Source: JBPRGG01 sp051418075 (GTDB lineage Bacteria; Bacteroidota; Bacteroidia; Cytophagales; Cyclobacteriaceae). From it: 64,000 bases of DNA. The DNA is taken from positions 62,001 through 126,000 of the forward strand of contig JBPRGG010000132.1 in the NCBI GenBank assembly GCA_051418075.1, given 5' to 3'. The position numbers and the translations under genes are program-made. How positions within the stretch are numbered: position 1 is the stretch's first letter; each line of letters opens with the position of its first letter. The notes under the pieces are model-generated. The model did not search any database. It was not told the origin of the DNA and saw nothing but the letters and a program-made list of their open reading frames with translations. Of the stretch, positions 27,143 to 35,714 are shown piece after piece.

Positions 27143-28237
27143 ATGGCCTTAAGATGTGGAATTGTAGGACTGCCAAATGTGGGCAAGTCAACCTTGTTTA
27201 ATGCATTATCAACCGGAAAAGCAGAAGCAGCTAACCGACCTTTTTGCACCATAGAACCAAATATTGGGGTTACCAATGTACCTGATCCCCGACTAAGGGT
27301 GTTGGAAGAATTGGTAAACCCTCAAAAAGTCATACCTGCAACCATGGAATTTGTGGATATTGCCGGATTGGTACAAGGAGCCAGCAGGGGAGAAGGGTTG
27401 GGGAATAAATTCCTGGCTAATATTCGGGAAGTGGATGCTATCCTGCATGTGGTAAGATGTTTTGATGATCAAAATGTAGCACATGTATCCGGAACTGTGG
27501 ATCCCGTGTCCGATAAAGAGATCATTGATGCAGAATTGCAACTGAAAGATCTGGAATCGATTGAAAAAAAGGTAAATCGGCTGGAAAAAGTAGCTAAATC
27601 AGGGGATGCTAAAGCCAGGCGCTGGCTGGCAGTATTGCAGGAGTATAAACAACACCTGGAGCAAGGACAAAATGCCCGGTCTCTGGAAAAAACCGAAGAT
27701 GAAAAAGAAGCGATAGCTGATATTAACCTGTTGACTGATAAGCCGGTTATTTATGTTTTGAATATAGATGAAAATTCATTGGGAAAAGAAAATCCCCTGG
27801 TGAACAATTTTACAGAAGCTGTAAAAGACGAGAATGCCGGAATTATTAAGATCTCTGGTGCACTGGAATCACAAATTGCAGAACTGGATATGGAAGAGCG
27901 GGTTTTATTTCTGCAGGAATACGGGTTAGAGGAATCAGGCCTGGATAAATTGATCCGGGCATCATATTCATTACTTAATTTAATTACTTACTTTACAGCT
28001 GGTCCCAAGGAAGTAAAGGCATGGACTATCATCAGAGGTTGGAAAGCGCCACAAGCGGCTGGGGTGATCCATACGGATTTTGAAAGAGGATTTATCAAGG
28101 CGGAAGTAATCAGACTGGAAGATTATCAGAAGTTTAAGACAGAAGCAGCCTGTCGGGAAGCTGGTAAAATTTCCATTGAAGGTAAGGAGTACGTAGTAAA
28201 AGATGGTGATGTGATGCATTTTCGGTTTAATGTTTAA
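27143..28237 (+). CDS. ychF: Redox-regulated ATPase YchF (Obg-family)
   Basis: Universally conserved cytoplasmic P-loop protein associated with ribosomes and stress response; it prefers ATP over GTP. The G1 motif GLPNVGKST is at residues 9-17, the G3 region reads DIAGLVQGASRGEGLGNKFL, and the C-terminal TGS domain ends DGDVMHFRFNV, as in almost all YchF proteins. The 364-residue length is standard. A long helical insertion in the middle (about 125-200) is also normal. It follows the AI-2E gene by 21 bases. No unusual change was found. Confidence 0.96.
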   Translation: MALRCGIVGLPNVGKSTLFNALSTGKAEAANRPFCTIEPNIGVTNVPDPRLRVLEELVNPQKVIPATMEFVDIAGLVQGASRGEGLGNKFLANIREVDAILHVVRCFDDQNVAHVSGTVDPVSDKEIIDAELQLKDLESIEKKVNRLEKVAKSGDAKARRWLAVLQEYKQHLEQGQNARSLEKTEDEKEAIADINLLTDKPVIYVLNIDENSLGKENPLVNNFTEAVKDENAGIIKISGALESQIAELDMEERVLFLQEYGLEESGLDKLIRASYSLLNLITYFTAGPKEVKAWTIIRGWKAPQAAGVIHTDFERGFIKAEVIRLEDYQKFKTEAACREAGKISIEGKEYVVKDGDVMHFRFNV

Positions 28238-28431
28238 AAAAAAACCTAAAAAGATGGCATCTGAAACAATTTTTTTTATTTCAAGTTTTACTGAAATAGA
28301 ATTTTTCTGTTAAATTTGAAATTATTACAATACAGTTATAAAAATTACTCTTATTTTTTTGCTTTTTTGCAAAAATTATCGCTGAGCTTTCTTGTTATTT
28401 TTGAATTTTTGGAATCTAAATTTATAGTAGT

Positions 28432-29223
28432 TTGAGGGTAAGAATTATATTTATTTTAAAGAATAAGGGCTCCAATGTGCCTTTTCATCATCAGTTTTTA
28501 TTAGCTCAATTAATCAAAGGTATTTTGGTTAAAGGTGGGGAAGAAAGATATATTAGTTATAATTTTTACAACTTTTCTGGTTTAAAAGGTCAGACTAAGA
28601 TCAGTAGAAATGGCTTACACTTTTATTCCAGTAGAGTTACATTGGTTTTATCCAGTCTCAATAAAGATTTCATTGATTATTTCCTAAAAGAATTATTCCG
28701 GTTCCCTCAAATAGAGGTTGGGAACCTGATCTTGATACCTGAAGGAGTGGAAAAAGAAGAATTACCCAAGCTGACTGATCAGAATAAGTTTATTTGCATT
28801 TCTCCGCTGGTTTTGGTAATGCCCAGGTTTAATGATACAGAAGGTAAAAAGTATATTTCGCCTGAAACCGATGAGTTTTCTGACCTGTTGTATGAATCTA
28901 CTATGACCAGGATGGCGGATACCGGCTACTATGATGAAAAGCAATTGGCCTCATTTTACAAATTTCAGGTGGTACCGGATGCTAATTATATCTCAAAGAT
29001 CCATGAAAATCAAAAAAAGTTTGCCCGGATCTATCCCGTCTTTGATCAGGACGTGAAATATGAGATTCGTGGATATACTTTTCCCTTTACCTTGTTTGCA
29101 GCCCGTGACGTGCAGGAATTCGTATTTACAAATGGCATGGGTATTTTTACCCACAAAGGTTTTGGAATGCTGGATGTAGCCAATTCAGATCCTGCCTCCA
29201 GGAGCATACCCTATGAATTCTAA
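28432..29223 (+). CDS. cas6: Orphan Cas6-like endoribonuclease, TTG start
   Basis: CRISPR-type Cas6 RNA-processing fold. The N-terminal motif VPFHHQFLLAQLIKGIL (residues 16-32) matches the start of classical Cas6 proteins (compare VPYNHQ in archaeal Cas6), and the C-terminal glycine-rich loop GMGIFTHKGFGMLDVAN lies at about 235-251, as expected of the second ferredoxin-like domain. Translation must begin at TTG (28432), since an in-frame stop lies 12 bases upstream and no ATG occurs before the motif. There is no other cas gene and no CRISPR array in the window. It looks like a conserved stand-alone gene; His19/His20 are present, but the classical catalytic His near position 46 is not evident. 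Confidence 0.8.
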   Translation: MRVRIIFILKNKGSNVPFHHQFLLAQLIKGILVKGGEERYISYNFYNFSGLKGQTKISRNGLHFYSSRVTLVLSSLNKDFIDYFLKELFRFPQIEVGNLILIPEGVEKEELPKLTDQNKFICISPLVLVMPRFNDTEGKKYISPETDEFSDLLYESTMTRMADTGYYDEKQLASFYKFQVVPDANYISKIHENQKKFARIYPVFDQDVKYEIRGYTFPFTLFAARDVQEFVFTNGMGIFTHKGFGMLDVANSDPASRSIPYEF

Positions 29224-29235
29224 ATACAGGATGGT

Positions 29236-30540
29236 TTACCTGAGTCGCATATTATAAACCAGGTTTCGATATCCAATTACTACATCCGCCCTGGCACCTA
29301 CCGGCCGGTGATATACAATCAGGTCATATTCATTTTCTGTTTCGAAATGGGAACCCTCAATGATTAACGGGTTTTCGGTCCCTTTTACCTCATAAATATA
29401 ATTATACCAACCTTGTTTCAACAGTAGATTGCCTGTATAAACTTCTAGTTCAGGGTCATAAACCATTTTATTTTCCGGCAGATAATTCCAGTTGGTCAAT
29501 TCCCCAGTAATGTATATATCACCGGAATTGATCGGTTGTTTTTCCAGGAAAAAATGCACATCCATGTATTCCGCTTCCAGAAAATCCTCTCCCGGATCCC
29601 GATTGCCAATAATAAATTTACCATTAATATCTTCATACTGAGCATAAGCCTGGTTTTCCCGCGGCTCATCTTTGAGTAAATAAGCATCAATAGCGTAATC
29701 TTTTACATCAATTCTACCCACATTTTGTCCTATAAAAGAAACAGAGCGCAGGTCCACAAATCGAAATTCATTGCCTCCCCTAAAATTATTTTCCAGGGTG
29801 AAATGATCATAAATAAGCATCGCCTGGTCTTCCCTAATCAGGGTGGGTTTTAGATCATAGATGGCATTGTCCCAGCGTTGGTTTTGCCTGAGTACCACCT
29901 TCAGTTCATCATAAGGGTTGGTGATGTCGTAGTCAGCATAGTTGATGGTGAATTTTAGTTGCTGATTGGTAGCTCTTTCCACAATACCGGAAGAAACTCC
30001 TGCTTCCATATTGATAGCCACTTCATTCATAAACACCACAAAACGCTGTGACAAAATAATGTCATTTTCATTATCCCCCCGGTAAACTACTACCACAAAA
30101 TTTCCAGGTATTTTGACCCGTGGAACTTCAAAACGATAATGAACATAAGGTATGCGGGTGTTGAATGAATACTGATAATCAGTCAGGGCAAATTCATTGT
30201 ATTCATAAACAAATTCAATATCATTAAGTATTGACTTTTTCCATTCGGCATTGCAATGGATTATCCTGGCATAATAGTCATCAGCTTCTTCCGCCAAATC
30301 ATCAAATTCTACCACTAGTGGAATATTTTGAGCCAGCGGAATAACGGCTGGTGTCAGGTTGTTTTGTTGAGACAAACTGAAAGGATATATTTTACTGGAC
30401 TTAATATTCTCTTCGTAAACAAAATCTGCCAGGATTAACTGTTTATTGATGGTCTCATCGGCCTGATCAGTGGATGTCGGGTTAATGGGCACACAGGTGG
30501 TCAATAGAAAGATGATTGTAAAAAAATAAATATTCTTCAT
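29236..30540 (-). CDS. T9SS plug protein (DUF5103)
   Basis: Periplasmic/outer-membrane-associated component of the type IX secretion system, which seals the SprA translocon on its periplasmic side. The N-terminus has a signal peptide with Cys (FLLTTCVPINPTS), possibly a lipoprotein. The body shows the DUF5103 pattern: an N-terminal beta domain (IPLAQNIPLVVEFDDLAEEA), HCNAEWKKS, and VVVYRGDNENDIILSQRF in the middle; the C-terminal third holds an Ig-like module (GDIYITGELTNWNYLPEN) and ends VIGYRNLVYNMRLR. It converges with cas6 (12-base gap). Two T9SS cargo proteins are encoded in the window at 56.5 and 58.4 kb, which supports an active system in this organism. Confidence 0.85.
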   Translation of the reverse strand: MKNIYFFTIIFLLTTCVPINPTSTDQADETINKQLILADFVYEENIKSSKIYPFSLSQQNNLTPAVIPLAQNIPLVVEFDDLAEEADDYYARIIHCNAEWKKSILNDIEFVYEYNEFALTDYQYSFNTRIPYVHYRFEVPRVKIPGNFVVVVYRGDNENDIILSQRFVVFMNEVAINMEAGVSSGIVERATNQQLKFTINYADYDITNPYDELKVVLRQNQRWDNAIYDLKPTLIREDQAMLIYDHFTLENNFRGGNEFRFVDLRSVSFIGQNVGRIDVKDYAIDAYLLKDEPRENQAYAQYEDINGKFIIGNRDPGEDFLEAEYMDVHFFLEKQPINSGDIYITGELTNWNYLPENKMVYDPELEVYTGNLLLKQGWYNYIYEVKGTENPLIIEGSHFETENEYDLIVYHRPVGARADVVIGYRNLVYNMRLR

Positions 30541-30739
30541 AAAGTGAAAATTATCTGAATAACCAGTTTTCGTTTAAAGTATGTAGTCAGTATAAGCTTA
30601 TTATCAGGTCAGCTTTGATTTATACATATTAACCCGCTACATTGCAAAAATATTTTAGATTTTCCAACCCTTTTTATAAAAGGGGTGTCAATAAAATTGT
30701 TAGACTGAAAGATACAAAAAAATACCGCCGGCAGTATTT

Positions 30740-31294
30740 ATGCATAAGGAAGAAGATTTGATCAAAGGTTGCCTGAAAGGTGATAGAAAATATCAGAGGG
30801 AGCTGTATGAGCATTTTTCAAAGAAGATGCTGGTGGTGTGTTTACGGTATACAAAATCTACCCTGGAGGCGGAAGATGTTTTGCAGGAAGCCTTTATCAA
30901 GGTTTTTCAAAACCTTAAAAATTTCCGGGGAGATTCCAAACTGGAAACCTGGATTAAACGGATTGTGGTAAATACAGCCTTAAATCATCAGAGAAGTAAG
31001 CTGTATCTTTACCCGATGGTGGATGTGGATAACATGCACTATTTATCTGATAAAAAGCCATTGCCTATCTCAAATTATCATTTTGAGGAATTGTTAAAGA
31101 TGATTCAAGCCCTGCCAGTAGGTTGTCAGGTGATATTTAACCTGTATGCCATTGAAGGCTATCAGCATAATGAAATCGCTGAGAGCCTCAATATTAATAT
31201 AGGCACCAGTAAATCCCAGTATGCCAGGGCCAGGCAGTTGTTACAGAACATGATTTCCAATTCAGAAAGGGAAAATTATGAAAAATATAAATGA
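30740..31294 (+). CDS. ECF RNA polymerase sigma factor
   Basis: Cytoplasmic sigma-70-type factor of 184 residues. Region 2 is clear (LYEHFSKKMLVVCLRYTKS, then AEDVLQEAFIKVFQNLKNF) and region 4 has a helix-turn-helix (YAIEGYQHNEIAESLNINI, then GTSKSQYARARQLLQ). The downstream gene overlaps it by 17 bases and encodes a single-span protein, the usual place for an anti-sigma factor. It diverges from the plug gene. The target promoters are unknown. Confidence 0.93.
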   Translation: MHKEEDLIKGCLKGDRKYQRELYEHFSKKMLVVCLRYTKSTLEAEDVLQEAFIKVFQNLKNFRGDSKLETWIKRIVVNTALNHQRSKLYLYPMVDVDNMHYLSDKKPLPISNYHFEELLKMIQALPVGCQVIFNLYAIEGYQHNEIAESLNINIGTSKSQYARARQLLQNMISNSERENYEKYK

Positions 31295-32708
31295 GCGAAC
31301 GGAATTTGAAGATGAATGGCAGAAAGCTTTTGAACAAGCTGAGCTAAAGCCCTCAGAAGAGGTCTGGAGCAAAGTTGATGCTTTCATGGCCAATCACAAG
31401 GCAGATAAATATAAGAAAAGTATATTTTTCTACCGAATGACGGCTGCGGCCTCAGTGCTGCTAGCCATTATGTTTGGTTTAATTAGCTATTTTCAACTAA
31501 ATCAGGTGAATAATACAACCATTAGTCAACTGCAGGAAAATAGCCGTAATGAAGTGCAGCAGAAAGATTATGAATCAGCTCAGGAACAGGCATCCAATGC
31601 AGATCCCGGTTCCGGTCAGACAGCTGAATCCTTACCTTTCAACAATAATAATGACCAAAGTCAAATGCAAGGCAGCCCGGAAAAGAACTTTACGGAATCA
31701 TTTACTGATTCTGAAAAAGAACAATTATTGGCCGATGCTGATCAGGCAGCCATTCCGGAACCAACTCAAAGTGAGACGACAAGATCACTGGGAATTGGCC
31801 AGACAGCAGGAACTGAATCTATAGACTTAACATTCACACTACTGGATAATCAGCCACAGCAATTATTGCCTGTGGATCTTGAACCTTCCCAGCCAGATAT
31901 CTATGCCTCACCGCTAGTGGAAGAATTGTTTGCTAAGAATGAACAGACCCTTGATAAGGGATTATTTGCCGGAGTTAGTTTAGCTTCAGGTATTTTTGAT
32001 CCGCGACAATCTTCCGGTGGAGGATTTTTCAGTAATGAATCAGCTGATTATTTCAGTAACCGGGCCCAATTATCTCTGGCTGATGGATATACTGAACTGG
32101 CTGAAGAGGACCCCGAAGCTCCCGGGGTTAGTCGTTCTTTGGGACTTAATCTGGGTGCCCGCATATCCAAAAGGTGGGTATTGGAAACCGGCTTGCTTTA
32201 TATTCAAAATTCATCCAATACTTCCAGCGATATTTTGGTGGTGGATCAGGCCAATAATATTTATCCGGTTACTGAATCCAACAGTGCTGCTTTTGCCAAA
32301 GCTATAGGTAACATCAATTACAGTTCTCAGGTTGACCTGGACAATAGCTTTGAGTATGCCTCCATACCTTTAAAAGTGGGATATGTATTGTTGGATAAAA
32401 CCATTGCCCTGACTTTTTCAGCCGGGGTAGCCACCGATATCTTTATTCGTAATGACCTGAATGCTTCAGAAAGAGGCATCCAGGATATAACTTTGAAACC
32501 AGGTGATGACTCTCCCTACCGGAATGTATATTTCAATGGATTGGTTTCTACAGACATCACTTACCGGTTTAGCGGAAAAAGGTATAGTGTTTCATTATCA
32601 CCTACTTATAGAATGTCCCTGACCAGTATGACCAAGGGAGACCAGTTTTATCAAAATCGTCCCCAGGTTTTTAATCTGGGAGTTGGTTTGAAGTATCATT
32701 TTAATTAG
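31278..32708 (+). CDS. Trans-envelope anti-sigma-like protein with C-terminal beta-barrel domain
   Basis: The first 45 residues are hydrophilic and likely cytoplasmic (EDEWQKAFEQAELKPSEEVW, a pattern seen in cytoplasmic tails of Bacteroidota anti-sigma proteins). A membrane helix lies at about 53-71 (AAASVLLAIMFGLISYF). A low-complexity Gln/Ser/Glu-rich linker of about 150 residues follows, then about 200 residues of alternating beta strands ending in GLKYHFN with a terminal aromatic region, like an outer-membrane PorT-type barrel. The 17-base overlap with the sigma gene suggests coupled translation. The protein could join the cytoplasm to the outer membrane, passing a surface signal to the sigma factor. 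The topology is inferred from hydrophobicity only. Confidence 0.8.
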   Translation: MKNINERTEFEDEWQKAFEQAELKPSEEVWSKVDAFMANHKADKYKKSIFFYRMTAAASVLLAIMFGLISYFQLNQVNNTTISQLQENSRNEVQQKDYESAQEQASNADPGSGQTAESLPFNNNNDQSQMQGSPEKNFTESFTDSEKEQLLADADQAAIPEPTQSETTRSLGIGQTAGTESIDLTFTLLDNQPQQLLPVDLEPSQPDIYASPLVEELFAKNEQTLDKGLFAGVSLASGIFDPRQSSGGGFFSNESADYFSNRAQLSLADGYTELAEEDPEAPGVSRSLGLNLGARISKRWVLETGLLYIQNSSNTSSDILVVDQANNIYPVTESNSAAFAKAIGNINYSSQVDLDNSFEYASIPLKVGYVLLDKTIALTFSAGVATDIFIRNDLNASERGIQDITLKPGDDSPYRNVYFNGLVSTDITYRFSGKRYSVSLSPTYRMSLTSMTKGDQFYQNRPQVFNLGVGLKYHFN

Positions 32709-32715
32709 TTCTGCT

Positions 32716-32829
32716 ATGAAAAGCTTAATGTATCAATATTTCCTGAAATTTGTCAGAAGTTTCCTGATCATTCTGGGTTTAATTATTGCATTTTTTATTA
32801 TTTACTATACTTTTAAGGTTATTCTTTAA
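32716..32829 (+). CDS. Small membrane protein (37 aa)
   Basis: A short frame begins 7 bases after the beta-barrel gene stop. It encodes 37 residues: a basic N-terminus (MKSLMYQYFLKFVRS) and one hydrophobic helix (FLIILGLIIAFFIIYYTF) ending KVIL. The composition fits a real small membrane protein, and the tight spacing suggests it belongs to the sigma/anti-sigma operon. No homologue is recognised. It could be a chance ORF, because AT-rich DNA easily yields hydrophobic residues. Confidence 0.45.
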   Translation: MKSLMYQYFLKFVRSFLIILGLIIAFFIIYYTFKVIL

Positions 32830-32912
32830 ACCAACATAGACCTGATCTAACAACTTGCAGCTTCTGTAGTTAACATGTTGGCTGAATTTTTTTTATAGAA
32901 TGGTTTTTTTTT

Positions 32913-33833
32913 ATGTTTAGTGACCTGCAAAATGAATTTGATAAGGTAGTTGACAAATTAAGCAATTGGCTGGGACAATTGATCGTCATGCTGCCTAACC
33001 TGGTTGTAGCAATATTGCTACTGATCCTTTTTTACTTTATCGGTAAGGGACTGAGAAATGTACTTACAGGCACACTTAAAAGAGTATCGGATAATTATAC
33101 CATCAATAATTTTTTAGGTACCTTGCTTTTCGTTTCTATGGTTGTGGTGGGCCTTTTTTTCGCTTTAGGTGTTTTGCAGCTGGATAGAACAGTAACATCT
33201 CTGCTGGCTGGTGTGGGCATAGCCGGATTGGCAATTGGGTTGGCTTTTAAGGATATCGCAGCTAATTTTTTGGCTGGCATATACCTGGCTATCAAAAGTC
33301 CTATCAATGATGGTGATCTGATAGAATACGACGAGCATTATGGAACAGTTAAAAAAATCGGCCTCAGAGCACTAACCATGCAAACTTTACAAGGTCAGGA
33401 TATAGTGATCCCTAACCGTTTTATAATGGAAAATGCCTTTATTCACTACACCATCAATGGCGTGAGGCGGGTAGATCTGGCAGTTGGTATTTCTTATGGT
33501 GATGATCTGGAAAAAGTGCAGAAAGTAACGCTGGAAACCATCAATAAATTAGAACATTTAAAAGGCAAGCCGGTAGATTTTTATTATACAGAATTTGGCA
33601 GCAGTTCCATTAATTTTGTAGTACGATACTGGGTGAACTTTAATAAAGAGACGGATTACCTTCAGGCTATGAGCCAGGGAATAATCCAAGTGAAGAAAGC
33701 CTTTGATCAAAATGATATTACCATCACCTTCCCCATCAGGACCCTCGATTTTGGAATTAAGGGCGGTGAAAAACTTAGTGAAATGCTGGTTAATGCCCAT
33801 AAAGAGACCCAACAGAATGGTTCATCAAGCTAA
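32913..33833 (+). CDS. Small-conductance mechanosensitive channel (MscS family)
   Basis: Inner-membrane tension-gated channel that protects against osmotic down-shock. Three helices at the N-terminus (about 20-45, 65-85, 90-110) are followed by the pore-lining helix with the glycine/alanine pattern LLAGVGIAGLAIGLAFKD, the beta domain (SPINDGDLIEYDEHYGTVKK) and the QDIVIPNRF motif characteristic of MscS. The 306-residue length is typical. It is followed after 54 bases by the MTHFR-like gene on the same strand. Nothing unusual is visible. Confidence 0.93.
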   Translation: MFSDLQNEFDKVVDKLSNWLGQLIVMLPNLVVAILLLILFYFIGKGLRNVLTGTLKRVSDNYTINNFLGTLLFVSMVVVGLFFALGVLQLDRTVTSLLAGVGIAGLAIGLAFKDIAANFLAGIYLAIKSPINDGDLIEYDEHYGTVKKIGLRALTMQTLQGQDIVIPNRFIMENAFIHYTINGVRRVDLAVGISYGDDLEKVQKVTLETINKLEHLKGKPVDFYYTEFGSSSINFVVRYWVNFNKETDYLQAMSQGIIQVKKAFDQNDITITFPIRTLDFGIKGGEKLSEMLVNAHKETQQNGSSS

Positions 33834-33887
33834 CCTGATCAAATTACTATTTACTGGTGTATGATTTATCACTAAAGCTCGTTTTGC

Positions 33888-34817
33888 ATGTTTTTGTCTA
33901 AGATTCATCAAAAAGAAACTGGAATTGTCACCTATGGGATTACCCCTCCAAAAACCAACAATTCAGACCAAAAGCTTAGGCAAATTGCCCTGAAGCAGAT
34001 AGAACGTATTTCAGGCCTTGACCTGGACGGACTGATCGTGTATGATATACAAGATGAATCGGCCCGAAATCCTGAACATCGCCCTTTCCCTTTTCTGCCC
34101 ACACTTGATCCAGGGCATTATGCCTCAAATTACTTGAAAGACATCAAAATTCCTAAAGTGATTTATAAAAGTGTGGCAAAGTATAGCTTACCACAACTGG
34201 AGCAGTTTCTAATAGCCTCAGACCCTAATGAATTGGCCACTGTATTTGTAGGTGCTTCATCCAGTGGACAGATGGTTCAAACTACACTGAAGCAGGCTTA
34301 TCAACTTTATTATTATCTATCCCGGCAGAAGCCTTTACTGGGTGCAGTGACCATTCCGGAAAGGCATGTCATCAAGCAAAATGAACATCTTAAGATTTTA
34401 AAAAAAATGGATTCGGGTTGTTCCTTTTTTGTTTCTCAGGCAGTGTATAATGCTGAAAACAGCAAGAACGTATTATCAGATTATTACTATTTATCACTGG
34501 AAAGACAAGTGAGGCCGGCACCAATGATCATGACTCTTACACCTTGTGGTTCAACCAAAACTTTACAATTTATGAGATGGCTGGGGGTTGACATTCCCCG
34601 CTGGCTGGAAAATGATTTGTTACACGCTAAAGATATTCTTCAAACTTCAGTAGAAGTATGTCTGGGGATCTTTAGGGAATTATGGCAATTCGGCCGGGAA
34701 AAAGGTATTCCTATTGGGTTTAATATTGAAAGTGTAGCTATCCGCAGATCTGAAATAGAAGCAGCCATCTACCTGGCCCACCAGGTCAGAAGAATCATTA
34801 AATCCTCTCAGTCATGA
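33888..34817 (+). CDS. Methylenetetrahydrofolate reductase-like FAD protein
   Basis: Shows the beginning and overall pattern of the MTHFR/MetF TIM-barrel family (IVTYGITPPK early in the protein, and GCSFFVSQAVYNAENSK, where MetF has GADFIITQLFFD). The family reduces methylene-THF to methyl-THF for methionine synthesis with FAD and NAD(P)H. The rest diverges considerably from canonical MetF, for example SARNPEHRPFPFLPTLDPGH in place of the usual Glu-rich strand, so its substrate may differ. Length 309 is normal. The gene starts 54 bases after the MscS gene. It is followed by a long gene-poor stretch. Confidence 0.7.
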   Translation: MFLSKIHQKETGIVTYGITPPKTNNSDQKLRQIALKQIERISGLDLDGLIVYDIQDESARNPEHRPFPFLPTLDPGHYASNYLKDIKIPKVIYKSVAKYSLPQLEQFLIASDPNELATVFVGASSSGQMVQTTLKQAYQLYYYLSRQKPLLGAVTIPERHVIKQNEHLKILKKMDSGCSFFVSQAVYNAENSKNVLSDYYYLSLERQVRPAPMIMTLTPCGSTKTLQFMRWLGVDIPRWLENDLLHAKDILQTSVEVCLGIFRELWQFGREKGIPIGFNIESVAIRRSEIEAAIYLAHQVRRIIKSSQS

Positions 34818-35434
34818 ATTAATTTACGTTTGCTTAGCTGCATCATAATACAAATTCTACATTATTACATCTTTTTTTCTGGCCGGATGGGACCTGCTGT
34901 TTTTTCTTGATGGAAAAGTAGGCGAAAAAAATCAAGACAGAAAATCTCCATCACCTCTCGCGGCCTTTTCACTCAAAGCCATTATATCCTGGCACACCGC
35001 TGCACCTGCATTTTCTGTCGGGCCAGCGCTGCTTTTTTGCTTTCTTATAATCATAGTCCTCCTATAATTCATTAGTTTAGACAACGACGGTCGGTGTTCG
35101 TCGGTTGTCCGTCAAAGAATAACGTCATGATATAATTGGTTTTACAGAAAGCATTTTCTTTAACTTTGACCTTTGACCTTTCTCATTATCTTTTAAATCA
35201 ATTATGGCATTCCGTTAATATATCCTTTTACTCAAAATGAAAATAAAAAATTAATTTTCCTTTTATGGCTTGTCACCGTTATTATAATTTACAATTCGTC
35301 CTTATGACAAAATTACTATCTGATTATTAAAATGATAACAAAAGAGCGAGTTGTCTATTAAATAGAAAGAATAACCAAATATTTTTTATTACGTATTAGG
35401 TCTTATTGTCAAATCATTAAAATTTCAGCAAACT
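34818..35434. other. Gene-poor region holding repeat copy B
   Basis: About 617 bases without a convincing gene. The first part carries repeat copy B (34870-35070). An imperfect hairpin follows (ACAACGAC near 35081 with GTCGGTTGT near 35100), and a short tandem TTTGACCTTTGACCT near 35165. The AT-rich remainder probably includes the promoter of the small ORF at 35435. Confidence 0.5.
34870..35070. repeat. Dispersed intergenic repeat, copy B (longest in window)
   Basis: Blocks in order: CTGGCCGGATGGG (34879), CTTGAT and ATCAAG (34906-34911 and 34931-34936), GACAGAAAA, CACCTCTCGCGGC, TTTTCTGTCGGGCCAGCGCTG (35011-35031), AATCATAGTCC. The first four blocks recur in copy C at the right edge and the outer ones in copy A. 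No coding sequence fits. The element resembles a non-autonomous palindromic repeat. Confidence 0.8.
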
Positions 35435-35614
35435 ATGGATAGATTTATTTTTGTACTAATTTTTGCTGCTATATTACTTTCATTTGCCCAGAAGGAATTG
35501 TTTGAATTACTTATATATGCCGTTGTTCTGATGGAAACTGTCCTCTTATTGATCAAAGCCATGAAAGGAGGATGGCTCAGCAAGGTTTTCATTAAAATTA
35601 AACCGAAAATTTAG
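35435..35614 (+). CDS. Small hydrophobic protein (59 aa), unknown function
   Basis: A frame of 59 residues with a hydrophobic N-terminus (RFIFVLIFAAILLSFAQ), a short polar break, a second hydrophobic stretch (ELLIYAVVLMETVLLLI) and a basic tail (KVFIKIKPKI). This looks like a two-helix membrane protein. It stands alone, is preceded by about 360 AT-rich bases and is followed within 5 bases of the stop by a hairpin, which supports real transcription. No family is recognised. Confidence 0.45.
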   Translation: MDRFIFVLIFAAILLSFAQKELFELLIYAVVLMETVLLLIKAMKGGWLSKVFIKIKPKI

Positions 35615-35618
35615 CCTT

Positions 35619-35640
35619 CTGTTATTTACCCCAATAACAG
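35619..35640 (+). terminator. Hairpin after the 59-aa ORF
   Basis: An 8-bp stem (CTGTTATT with AATAACAG) with a 6-base loop starts 5 bases after the stop codon. The following tract is only partly T-rich (CCTTTTAACTTTTAAC), so termination strength is uncertain. Confidence 0.45.
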
Positions 35641-35714
35641 CCTTTTAACTTTTAACTTGAACAGGTTTCCTGGTAGAACATATTATATTTGAATTTCCTG
35701 GTATGGCAATTATT

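Noticed and set aside
28238..28431. CRISPR repeats near cas6
   Set aside because: No direct repeats of 25-40 bases with unique spacers were found here or elsewhere in the window.
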